The notes: generated by a model not told the origin, from the letters alone. DNA of 6,986 nt from SFEL01 sp045592165 (GCA_045592165.1 JAZNUG010000013.1:1-6986), one strand, 5' to 3'; positions 1 through 4,952 are shown, counted from the stretch's first letter. Numbers and translations are program-made.

Positions 1-179
1 TGCGGGGCGGATGCTCACCAATAGGCATGAAGAAGCTGTTTCCCACGTATATGGACGAGACGGCTCAGCTGTTTGATACCATCGCCGTAAGCGCGGGAGT
101 GCGAGGGCAGATGGTGCTGCTGAATCCCGATGCATTGAGGGATTTCATAGGCGCGGAGTACGGGGATCTGGTGAAATAA
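1..179 (+). CDS. ybaK: YbaK-type Cys-tRNA(Pro) deacylase, 3' end only
   Basis: The window opens inside this gene; the last 58 codons are visible (frame starting at base 3), ending in TAA. The translation begins RGGCSPIGMKK and continues through FPTYMDETA and a VSAG-RG segment. This matches the C-terminal half of the YbaK/EbsC branch of the YbaK/ProX fold, where E. coli YbaK has GGCSPVGQKK followed by a VSGGKRG segment. The family hydrolyses cysteine mischarged onto tRNA(Pro), a trans-editing job in the cytosol that protects protein synthesis from Pro-to-Cys errors. The GGCSPxG motif lies in the substrate pocket. The start, promoter and N-terminal half are outside the window. The next gene begins 28 bases downstream with its own ribosome site and no terminator between, so the two are probably co-transcribed. 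The family call is firm; the exact tRNA specificity is inferred. Confidence 0.9.
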   Translation, partial: RGGCSPIGMKKLFPTYMDETAQLFDTIAVSAGVRGQMVLLNPDALRDFIGAEYGDLVK

Positions 180-193
180 ACTGCATAAATATC

Positions 194-199
194 AGGAGG
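194..199 (+). promoter_or_regulatory. Ribosome binding site that selects the ATG at 208
   Basis: AGGAGG here is a perfect Shine-Dalgarno core. There are two in-frame ATGs, at 202 and 208. The first is only two bases from the core, too close for initiation; the second is eight bases away, a normal spacing. The start of the following gene is therefore placed at 208. Confidence 0.8.
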
Positions 200-207
200 A
201 AATGCAT

Positions 208-621
208 ATGGAAGTAAAGAAGGATATACTTACCGTTGAAGAACAGCAGGCAAAACTGCTGAAAAAGATGCGGCGTATGGATATGATACGCACCCTCGCC
301 TGCGTGCTGGTGGCAGCGGTTGCGGTGGCCATGGCGGTAATACTTATGCCGCGGATGACCTCTATGCTGAACCAGGCAAATGCGGCATTGAGCGAGCTTA
401 CCGAGGTGACGGCGGAGCTCAGTCAGGTGGATTTTGTGGCTATGAGTGAAGGCATAACCCAGCTTGCAGAGGTGGGAGCAGAGAGCCTGACAACCGCCAC
501 GGATGAGCTTGCCGCCACCATGAAGGGGATGCAGGAAATAGACTTTGCGGCGCTGAGCGAAAGCATAGAGAATCTCAATACCGTAAGCTCGGGTATGGCA
601 AGGTTGTTTGGAAAGAAGTAA
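208..621 (+). CDS. Small single-pass membrane protein with internal repeat, function unknown
   Basis: This encodes 137 residues; I do not recognise a named family. Residues 1-26 are charged and lysine/arginine-rich, residues about 27-48 form one hydrophobic segment rich in Ala and Val, and residues 50-137 are a hydrophilic helix-prone tail. The basic N-terminus suggests an N-in topology with the tail outside, though this is inference. The tail carries an imperfect duplication: VDFVAMSEGITQLAEV (74-89) and IDFAALSESIENLNTV (111-126), 37 residues apart, which suggests a coiled coil or helical bundle like those in signalling or DUF948-like proteins. It follows the ybaK-type gene after 28 bases and is closed by a strong terminator, so it is the last gene of that transcript. 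No catalytic motif is visible. Confidence 0.75.
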   Translation: MEVKKDILTVEEQQAKLLKKMRRMDMIRTLACVLVAAVAVAMAVILMPRMTSMLNQANAALSELTEVTAELSQVDFVAMSEGITQLAEVGAESLTTATDELAATMKGMQEIDFAALSESIENLNTVSSGMARLFGKK

Positions 622-638
622 TTTACAAGCAAAAAATG

Positions 639-668
639 GGCAGCGGCCGTGATTGGCCGCTGCCTTTT
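639..668 (+). terminator. Intrinsic terminator after the small membrane protein gene
   Basis: A perfect 10-bp stem pairs GGCAGCGGCC (639-648) with GGCCGCTGCC (655-664) around a six-base loop and is followed directly by TTTT. It sits 17 bases after the stop codon and ends the ybaK-type/membrane-protein transcript. Confidence 0.9.
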
Positions 669-678
669 AATGTACACA

Positions 679-695
679 TATAGAAAATTTCTATA
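679..695. repeat. 17-base palindrome with a degenerate second copy at 742-754
   Basis: TATAGAAA and TTTCTATA form perfect 8-base arms around a single A. A related but imperfect version, TAGAAAACCTATA, lies at 742-754. Both are in the AT-rich gap between the terminator at 639-668 and the stop of the minus-strand desulfurase gene. No promoter or gene start is nearby, so a protein-binding role is possible but unsupported by context. Confidence 0.5.
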
Positions 696-805
696 ACTTA
701 CAATATCCCCCAAAATGTCTTTTAAATCACTGGGATATCCGTAGAAAACCTATAGGGAAAATGTTAAAATATCAACGCACCGAGGGTGTGTTTTTATAGT
801 TGCGC

Positions 806-1945
806 CTACTTGGCGATGGAGCGGATTGCTTCAAGTGCGCCGTCCACGTCCGCTTCGGTGGATGCATAGCCAAGGCTGAAACGCACCACGCCCTGAGGGA
901 ATGTGCCGAGGGTCTTGTGGGCGCTGGGCGCGCAATGGAGACCGCAGCGGGTAAGGATGCCCGTCTGCTCCAGAGCAAATGCGGCTTCGGCATTATCATG
1001 GCCGATAAAATCCACCGCGATTACGCCGACTCGCTTATCCATATCCTGAGTGCCGGCCAGCCTTACGGGAATATCCTTAAGGCCGTCCAGGAAGCGCCGG
1101 GTCAGCTTTTCCTCATGGGCACGGAAAGAGTCAACGCCCTTCTCCAGTATGTATGTGAGGGCCGCATTAAGGCCGTACACGCCGGGGATGTTCATTGTTC
1201 CGGATTCAAATCTGTCCGGCATATAGGGAGGAAGTTCCTCGCTGTCCGATGCGCTGCCGGTACCGCCGGCGATAAGAGGTTCAACGGACTTGGCAAATTC
1301 GGGGTCAATCAGCATTACGCCGATGCCCTGGGGGCCAAGCAGTCCTTTGTGGCCGGGGGCGCAGAGCGCAGAAAGACCAAGTTCCTTAAAATCAATGGGA
1401 TAATGGCCCGCAGTCTGTGCGGCATCCAGTATAAAGGGAATACCCTTTTCACGGCAGATAGCGCCGAGTTCCTTAACAGGCAGCAGGCTTCCGCATACGT
1501 TTGACGCATGCATTACCGCAACAAGCTTTGTATTGGGCCGGATGAGAGGAAGAATATCCTCCGCCCTGGCAATGCCGTCGCTGTCGGCAGGCAGGCGGGA
1601 AAATTCCACGCCGTCCCTTTCCAGCTGAACCAGAGGACGCATCATGGCATTGTGCTCCATGGAGCTGACGATAACGTGATCGCCGGCTCTGAGATAACCC
1701 TTGAGCAGCATATTCAATCCGGCGGTCATGCCGGGGGTGAATATCACATGGGTGGGATCGTCAAAGTTGAAAAGACGGCACAGCTGTTCCCTGGTGTCCA
1801 GCAGAATCATCGCAGCGGTGCTGGCTGTTGCGTAGGTGGAGCGGTTTACATTGGCTCCAACGTTGTTTACATAATCCAGCATGGCCTCCCCGACGCCGGG
1901 AGCCTTGGGGTAAGAGGTTGCTCCGTTATCAAGATAAATGGACAT
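806..1945 (-). CDS. Class V aminotransferase, cysteine desulfurase / selenocysteine lyase type
   Basis: This is a full-length 379-residue PLP enzyme of the NifS/SufS superfamily, matching the cysteine desulfurase family protein group (TIGR01977 type). Visible signatures are the YLDNGATSYPK start, the cofactor-stacking His in MEHNA (H98), DAAQ (D174-Q177), the Schiff-base lysine in APGHKGLLGPQG (K200), the catalytic cysteine in GLHCAPSAHKT (C338), and the substrate-carboxylate arginine in VRFSLGY (R355). It should take sulfur (or selenium) from cysteine (or selenocysteine) as a persulfide or selenide on C338, leaving alanine. The start ATG at 1945 has GAGGT seven bases upstream (1953-1957). 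It is transcribed away from yedE, and the pairing with YedE, TusA-like and DUF3343 genes points to a selenium or sulfur mobilisation role rather than general Fe-S assembly. No SufU or IscU gene is adjacent. The family is certain; the preferred substrate is not decidable from sequence. Confidence 0.93.
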   Translation of the reverse strand: MSIYLDNGATSYPKAPGVGEAMLDYVNNVGANVNRSTYATASTAAMILLDTREQLCRLFNFDDPTHVIFTPGMTAGLNMLLKGYLRAGDHVIVSSMEHNAMMRPLVQLERDGVEFSRLPADSDGIARAEDILPLIRPNTKLVAVMHASNVCGSLLPVKELGAICREKGIPFILDAAQTAGHYPIDFKELGLSALCAPGHKGLLGPQGIGVMLIDPEFAKSVEPLIAGGTGSASDSEELPPYMPDRFESGTMNIPGVYGLNAALTYILEKGVDSFRAHEEKLTRRFLDGLKDIPVRLAGTQDMDKRVGVIAVDFIGHDNAEAAFALEQTGILTRCGLHCAPSAHKTLGTFPQGVVRFSLGYASTEADVDGALEAIRSIAK

Positions 1946-1972
1946 GTCGATTACCTCGAAAAATTATTTTGC

Positions 1973-2012
1973 TGATAAAAGGCCGCACCCTTTTTTCAGA
2001 TACAGTTTATCA
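1973..2012. repeat. Wide inverted repeat in the divergent promoter region
   Basis: TGATAAA (1973-1979) and TTTATCA (2006-2012) are exact inverted copies 26 bases apart between the divergent desulfurase and yedE genes. The right arm overlaps the proposed -10 of the minus-strand promoter. It could be a pair of regulator half-sites, but 7-base arms can occur by chance. Confidence 0.35.
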
Positions 2013-2031
2013 TACCCTGAGGATTTGTCCA
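2004..2031 (-). promoter_or_regulatory. Candidate sigma-A promoter for the desulfurase gene
   Basis: Read on the minus strand there is a TGGACA -35-like hexamer (2026-2031), a 16-base spacer, and TAAACT (2004-2009) preceded by TGA, giving an extended -10. Transcription would start near 1997, about 50 bases before the ATG. Each hexamer departs from consensus, so this is a tentative call. No comparably good promoter was found for yedE on the plus strand. Confidence 0.35.
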
Positions 2032-2036
2032 CAGGG
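2015..2036. repeat. Interrupted palindrome upstream of yedE
   Basis: CCCTGAGGA (2015-2023) and TCCACAGGG (2028-2036) form 9-base arms with one mismatch around TTTG. On the plus strand it would be a hairpin ending ten bases before the yedE ribosome site. On DNA it is an operator-like dyad covering the -35 of the proposed divergent promoter. There is no T-tract giving terminator function on either strand. Confidence 0.5.
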
Positions 2037-2064
2037 AAAAAACAAAAAGGAGTTATTATTTGTT

Positions 2065-3120
2065 ATGAAGAAGTTCCTTCCCGTGCTGCTTACCGGTATC
2101 GTAATCGGTATCTGCGCCCTGGCTCTGACCGCTGCTGGCAACCCTGCCAACATGGGCTTCTGTATCGCCTGCTTCCTGCGCGATATCGCCGGCGCAATCA
2201 AGCTGCATTCCGCAGCAGTTGTACAGTATGTACGTCCTGAGATCATCGGTATCATCGTTGGTGCAATGGCTGCCGCCCTCATCAAGAAGGAGTGGAAGGC
2301 TGTTGGCGGTTCTTCCCCCGTCACCCGCTTCCTGCTGGCTGTTGTTGTTATGATCGGCGCTCTGGTATTCCTGGGCTGCCCCCTCCGCATGGTTATCCGT
2401 ATCGGCGGCGGTGACTTCAACGCTATCGTTGGTCTGGTTGGCTTCATTGCCGGTATCTTTGTTGGTACCATCGCTCTGAAGAACGGCTTCACCCTCAAGC
2501 GCACCTACGCTCAGACCTGCGTAGAAGGTTCCTTCCTGCCCATCATGTTCATCGTTCTGATGGTTCTGGTAGCCCTGATGCCCGCTCTGTTCGTATTCAG
2601 CACTGAGGGCCCCGGCTCCATGACTGCTCCCGTTGTTATGGCTCTGGCTGCCGGCGTTATCGTTGGCGTTATGGCTCAGCGCAGCCGCTTCTGCATGGCC
2701 GGCGGTATCCGCGACAGCATCATGTTCAACCAGTGGAACCTGACCTTCGGTCTGGTAGCGGTTATCGTAACCGTTCTGGTTGGCAACCTGATCCTTGGCA
2801 AGTTCAAGCCCGGCTTTGCTGAGCAGGCAGTTGCTCACACCGACGGTCTGATGAACTTCCTGGGCATGGGTATCGTAGGCTGGGGTTCCGTACTTCTCGG
2901 CGGCTGCCCCCTCCGTCAGCTCATCCTCACCGGCGAAGGCAACTCTGACTCCGCCATCACCGTAACCGGCTTCGTATTCGGCGCTGCTATCGCCCACAAC
3001 TTCGGCACCGCTTCCAGCGCTGCCGGTGCCGGCGCAAACGGCCCCGCTGCCGTAGTAGCCTGCTACATCGTACTGCTCCTGGTAACCATCTTCAACGTAA
3101 AGGCTGCCAAGAACAACTAA
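2065..3120 (+). CDS. yedE: YedE/YeeE-family sulfur or selenium compound transporter
   Basis: This is a 351-residue polytopic membrane protein with about nine or ten hydrophobic segments and an internal duplication. Paired hallmark motifs are GFCIACFLRD (C33, C36) with RFCMAGGIRD (C210), and FLGCPLR (C105) with GGCPLRQLI (C281). These buried Cys and CPLR motifs define the YeeE/YedE family. Characterised relatives (TsuA/YeeE) pass thiosulfate between the cysteines; another branch is the selenium metabolism protein YedE (TIGR04112 type), found with SelD-containing genomes. The neighbouring TusA-like and DUF3343 genes favour the selenium branch, though sulfur transport cannot be excluded. The ATG at 2065 is the only start consistent with the AAGGAG at 2047-2052; an open frame further upstream has no ribosome site and overlaps the divergent gene. 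Codon use is very biased (mostly GTT/GTA, CTG, ATC, GGC), suggesting high expression. Confidence 0.92.
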   Translation: MKKFLPVLLTGIVIGICALALTAAGNPANMGFCIACFLRDIAGAIKLHSAAVVQYVRPEIIGIIVGAMAAALIKKEWKAVGGSSPVTRFLLAVVVMIGALVFLGCPLRMVIRIGGGDFNAIVGLVGFIAGIFVGTIALKNGFTLKRTYAQTCVEGSFLPIMFIVLMVLVALMPALFVFSTEGPGSMTAPVVMALAAGVIVGVMAQRSRFCMAGGIRDSIMFNQWNLTFGLVAVIVTVLVGNLILGKFKPGFAEQAVAHTDGLMNFLGMGIVGWGSVLLGGCPLRQLILTGEGNSDSAITVTGFVFGAAIAHNFGTASSAAGAGANGPAAVVACYIVLLLVTIFNVKAAKNN

Positions 3121-3142
3121 TTTAAAAATCCCCAATTTTACA

Positions 3143-3181
3143 TTCGGGCCGTCGGGATACCAGTACCTCCGGCGGCCCGAA
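3143..3181 (+). other. Intercistronic stem-loop between yedE and the TusA-like gene
   Basis: A 14-bp stem pairs 3143-3156 with 3168-3181, including two G-U pairs in RNA, around an 11-base loop. It starts 23 bases after the yedE stop. On the plus strand it is followed by AAAAAATACT, not a T-tract, and the minus strand also lacks a T-run after it, so it is not a standard terminator. It probably protects the 3' end of yedE mRNA or sets different expression of the downstream carrier genes. Confidence 0.6.
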
Positions 3182-3216
3182 AAAAATACTATCAAATACA
3201 AGGAGATAATGATAAA

Positions 3217-3417
3217 ATGGTAGACGCACGCGGTCTTGCTTGCCCCATCCCCGTTCTTATGACCCAGAAGGAACTGGCCAAGGGCCCCGCTTCCCTGGAA
3301 GTAATGGTAGACAACTTTGCTGCCCGTGAAAACGTAACCCGTCTGGCCGAGTCCAAGGGCTACGCCGTAGCTGTAAAGGAAGAGGACGGCGAGTTCACCC
3401 TCACCCTCACCAAGTAA
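3217..3417 (+). CDS. TusA-like sulfur/selenium carrier, single domain (YedF N-terminal type)
   Basis: This 66-residue protein begins VDARGLACPIPVLMTQKEL, the TusA/SirA fold signature. C9 in the CPxP motif is the expected persulfide- or selenide-carrying residue, and the rest fits the beta-alpha-beta-alpha layout with VMVDN (30-34). TusA proteins relay sulfur from cysteine desulfurases or partner YeeE-type transporters. The selenium protein YedF has the same N-terminal domain but is about 200 residues, with a second DsrE-like domain. Here that second domain is absent: the gene ends cleanly at TAA and is followed by the DUF3343 gene 23 bases later. The start has AGGAG at 3201-3205. It lies 96 bases after yedE with a stem-loop between, so it is probably in the same operon. 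The carrier family is clear; sulfur versus selenium is inferred from context. Confidence 0.88.
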   Translation: MVDARGLACPIPVLMTQKELAKGPASLEVMVDNFAARENVTRLAESKGYAVAVKEEDGEFTLTLTK

Positions 3418-3440
3418 TTCAATCCTATAAAGGAGTACCG

Positions 3441-3686
3441 ATGCCTAACTATATCGCAACATTCCATACTCATCTTGCCGCCATGCGCAGCGCCCGCTCC
3501 CTTAAAGATAAGGCGGAGACGGTTGCGCTCTCTCCCGTACCCCGTGCCCTCAGCTCCAGCTGCGGCACCTGCGTGCGCTATACTGCGGCGGATACCTGCA
3601 AGGATGCCATGGACGTGGACCTTGAAAGTATTGCCCTTTCCCTTGGCGAAGAGAAGTATGAGCTGATATACAAGGCAGAGGAATAA
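3441..3686 (+). CDS. DUF3343 protein, putative Se/S carrier
   Basis: This encodes 81 residues with the DUF3343 pattern: YIATFHTHLAAMRSARSLKD near the N-terminus, then the core LSPVPRALSSSCGTCVRY with C41 and C44, and a third cysteine at C53. The SPVPR-SSSCG core is the family's most conserved stretch. The family is described as a putative Se/S carrier-like protein because it occurs beside selenium metabolism genes; no reaction is proven. A strong AAAGGAG at 3429-3435, five bases before the ATG, fixes the start, and a terminator follows the stop within ten bases, making this the last gene of the yedE transcript. The CxxC spacing here could hold a persulfide/selenide or a disulfide. No transmembrane segment is seen, so it is likely cytosolic. 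Confidence 0.85.
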   Translation: MPNYIATFHTHLAAMRSARSLKDKAETVALSPVPRALSSSCGTCVRYTAADTCKDAMDVDLESIALSLGEEKYELIYKAEE

Positions 3687-3691
3687 CAAAG

Positions 3692-3730
3692 CAAAAAAAG
3701 CGGCATGCGCATGCATGCCGCTTTTGCTTT
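3692..3730. terminator. Strong bidirectional intrinsic terminator after the DUF3343 gene
   Basis: A 14-bp stem (3696-3708 with 3713-3725, core AGCGGCATGC / GCATGCCGCT extended by A-T pairs) has a four-base loop. On the plus strand it is followed by TTTT-GC-TTTT. On the minus strand it is followed by a run of seven T (3693-3699, partly in the stem). It ends the yedE operon and would also stop any minus-strand transcript crossing 3731-3900. Confidence 0.9.
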
Positions 3731-3756
3731 TCTGCGGTGAATTATTTGATATTACC

Positions 3757-3892
3757 TGCCGCAAGGCAAGCTGCAGCGAATAATAAAGATGGAGCAAGCG
3801 GGTATTTCATATACCGCCCACCGCCCTTTCAAGGTGTGTTTTCCTTACGGAAAACAGGGTGGTATAAGGCTGCTTAGCTGAGGCATTTTGCT
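3757..3892. other. Candidate structured RNA element, strand unknown
   Basis: This gene-free stretch contains interlocking inverted repeats. Stem E pairs AGCTGCAGC (3769-3777) with 3869-3873 plus 3876-3879, 9 bp with a two-base bulge. Stem A pairs TATACCGCCC (3810-3819) with GGGTGGTATA (3857-3866). Stem C pairs TGTTTTCC (3837-3844) with GGAAAACA (3849-3856). Stem B pairs 3819-3822 with 3833-3836 and shares only base 3819 with A, so A, B and C abut as a three-way junction. Stem D (3798-3805 with 3811-3817) competes with A. A small hairpin TGCC-GCAA-GGCA lies at 3757-3768. On the minus strand the loop of C is GTAA (GNRA type), and minus transcripts would meet a terminator at 3692-3730; on the plus strand the loop at 3761-3764 is GNRA. 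No known RNA family was recognised and no promoter is evident. Confidence 0.35.
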
Positions 3893-3910
3893 GATTGGAT
3901 AATAAACCCC

Positions 3911-3951
3911 AAAAACAATCATCGCCGCAAGCAAACCCGGCCTGCGGCGAT
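3911..3951 (-). terminator. Intrinsic terminator after thiT
   Basis: A 9-bp stem pairs ATCGCCGCA (3921-3929) with TGCGGCGAT (3943-3951); on the minus strand it is followed after five bases by TTTTT (complement of 3911-3915). It lies about 17 bases past the thiT stop codon and fits as the end of that transcript. The plus strand has no T-run after it. Confidence 0.7.
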
Positions 3952-3968
3952 ATGATTTCAATGGGGAT

Positions 3969-4622
3969 TTATTCTGCCTTCATGGAGGAAATGATCTTCT
4001 TTACGGCGGGGATGAGGGCCACTGCAATGCACAGCACAACCTCTGCGCCTATGGTGCTGCCGTTGTAGGCAAGGCTGTACAGCCAGGCATTGCTCCAGCC
4101 GGCTTCCGCTGCGCCTTCAGCAAAGAATATTGCGCCGGAAAGGGTGGAGAACAGCAGCCTTGCAAGGCCGGCCACGGTGAGGCCCTTTATCAGCTTCTTT
4201 GGGAAGAGGGAGGGGATGCCGTAGCAGGTGAAAGCGAAGATGTAATCCAGCAGGAACTGGGCCCAGTGCACTACCCATGCGCCCTGAATTATCTGCAGAA
4301 GGCTGTAAGCAAAGCCGGCGGCAAAGCCGCAGCGGGGGCCGAATACGCAGGCGTAGGCGGCAATGGGCAGCATGCTGCACAATGTGAGGGATCCGCCCAT
4401 GGGCAGGGAAAACAGCTTGATGTAGCTCAGCACAAAGGACAGCGCAACGCACAGCGCGCCGTATACAAGAGCACGGGTGCGGTTGCGGGGACCGTCATGG
4501 CCTGCGCTGCGGTAGCGCAGGGCGGCTACGATCAGTATTGTCGTAATGATCACAGCACAGAGCAGCATCACAAGCTCAATGCCTTCAAGGCCGGCGAGCT
4601 TTTCAAAGAGTACGAATTCCAT
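3969..4622 (-). CDS. thiT: Thiamine transporter S-component ThiT (ECF type)
   Basis: This 217-residue membrane protein binds thiamine with high affinity and works with a shared energy-coupling module (EcfT plus two ATPases, not in this window). Family motifs are ALVYGALCVALSFVLSYIKL (51-70), LPMGGSLTLCSMLP (73-86), the LLDY motif at 124-127, and SLAYNGS (183-189), whose Tyr and Asn correspond to thiamine-contacting positions in the L. lactis protein. The core has six predicted helices. An extra hydrophobic helix at about 15-36, ahead of the basic RYRS...RNRTR linker, makes it longer than the roughly 180-residue L. lactis ThiT. The start at 4622 is the only ATG near AGGAG (4636-4640), although the 13-base spacing is long. 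An upstream TPP riboswitch independently supports thiamine as substrate. It is a one-gene transcription unit with its own promoter and terminator. Confidence 0.95.
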   Translation of the reverse strand: MEFVLFEKLAGLEGIELVMLLCAVIITTILIVAALRYRSAGHDGPRNRTRALVYGALCVALSFVLSYIKLFSLPMGGSLTLCSMLPIAAYACVFGPRCGFAAGFAYSLLQIIQGAWVVHWAQFLLDYIFAFTCYGIPSLFPKKLIKGLTVAGLARLLFSTLSGAIFFAEGAAEAGWSNAWLYSLAYNGSTIGAEVVLCIAVALIPAVKKIISSMKAE

Positions 4623-4633
4623 TTTTATATTTT

Positions 4634-4640
4634 ATCTCCT
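4634..4640 (-). promoter_or_regulatory. thiT ribosome binding site, predicted to be sequestered
   Basis: Read on the minus strand this is AGGAGAT, 11 bases from the ATG. It is fully contained in a helix that pairs 4633-4646 with 4688-4700 (13 bp with one bulged base), so in that fold ribosomes could not reach it. Confidence 0.6.
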
Positions 4641-4646
4641 TTCCGT

Positions 4647-4688
4647 AAAAAAATATCCCCGCACAGCTATAAAAAATCTGCGGAGATA
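4647..4688 (-). terminator. TPP-riboswitch expression-platform terminator
   Basis: On the minus strand TATCTCCGCA (4688 to 4679) pairs with TGCGGGGATA (4663 to 4654), a 10-bp stem with one G-U pair around a 15-base loop, followed directly by seven T (4653 to 4647). It lies between the aptamer and the thiT ribosome site, the expected place for an off-switch when TPP is bound. Confidence 0.88.
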
Positions 4689-4721
4689 CGGAAGGAGATA
4701 CGAAATCTCTTTCATATATGA

Positions 4722-4803
4722 CCGCTTTCCTACGCCGGCATTACCCGGATCAGGTTCAAAGGTTAATCTCAGCCGCACCTTAAAGGCGCAGCACCCCTAG
4801 CGG
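4722..4803 (-). promoter_or_regulatory. TPP (THI-box) riboswitch controlling thiT
   Basis: The minus strand shows the conserved THI-box in order: GGGGTGC (4797 to 4791), GCTGAGA (TCTCAG on plus, 4767-4772), GAACCTGATC (4757 to 4748), then the GGGTAATGCC segment and CGTAGG. P1 is closed by CCGCT (4803-4799) with AGCGG (4726-4722). It binds thiamine pyrophosphate and controls thiamine uptake by the downstream gene. The P1 5' strand TCTCCGC is repeated in the terminator's 5' arm (4686 to 4680), so the P1 3' strand has two alternative partners, as expected for switching between antitermination and termination. Confidence 0.96.
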
Positions 4804-4825
4804 AGACTATTCTTTTTACATCTCG

Positions 4826-4854
4826 ATTATACACATATAAAACAGCCAAATCAA
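4826..4854 (-). promoter_or_regulatory. Sigma-A promoter of the thiT riboswitch transcript
   Basis: On the minus strand TTGATT (4854 to 4849), a 17-base spacer and a perfect TATAAT (4831 to 4826) form a near-consensus promoter. Transcription should begin around 4819, about 16 bases before the riboswitch aptamer. Confidence 0.85.
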
Positions 4855-4877
4855 GGGCTTTTTTTGATTGCAGATTA

Positions 4878-4906
4878 TTGTTTTTTGCCATAGGTTGGGG
4901 TAAAAT
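4878..4906 (+). promoter_or_regulatory. Candidate sigma-A promoter for typA
   Basis: TTGTTT (4878-4883), a 17-base spacer and TAAAAT (4901-4906) lie about 45 bases before the typA start. The alternative TTGCCA (4885-4890) with TATAAA (4906-4911) has a poor 15-base spacer. The region is AT-rich, so chance matches are easy. Confidence 0.5.
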
Positions 4907-4952
4907 ATAAAGTTGTGTAAAATAAAATGTTTTATATATAGAGGAAGGTCAA

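Noticed and set aside
768..800. Terminator for the minus-strand desulfurase gene
   Set aside because: The best hairpin past the stop has only about four paired bases and the following T-run is weak and displaced, so it was not called; the end of this transcript is unknown.
800..1504. Plus-strand frame of 234 codons within the desulfurase region
   Set aside because: It is antisense to a full-length PLP enzyme with every catalytic motif present, and its product resembles nothing known.
1828..2064. Longer N-terminus for yedE starting at 1828
   Set aside because: The extension overlaps the divergent desulfurase start, is unlike any YedE N-terminus and lacks a ribosome site; the ATG at 2065 follows AAGGAG and begins a normal first membrane helix.
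2056..3201. Unbroken minus-strand reading frame of about 380 codons opposite yedE
   Set aside because: The product is a Gly/Asp/Gln-rich mirror of a membrane protein with strong codon bias; it has no domain, and the plus-strand gene explains the sequence fully.
806..3686. Selenocysteine (UGA) read-through with a SECIS element in the selenium-type genes
   Set aside because: All four genes end in TAA or TAG at family-typical positions, so no in-frame TGA needs read-through and no downstream extension is expected.
3757..3900. tRNA-Sec, 6S RNA or SRP RNA in the gap beside the selenium genes
   Set aside because: There is no acceptor/T-arm pattern or UCA anticodon context for tRNA-Sec, no SRP tetraloop-plus-asymmetric-loop motif, and the branched fold does not match the single long rod of 6S RNA. 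It is kept only as an unassigned structured element.
4844..4867. Possible plus-strand terminator, AGCC-N8-GGCT followed by seven T
   Set aside because: The stem is only 4 bp and there is no plus-strand gene upstream to end; the same bases are better explained as the -35 region of the thiT promoter.
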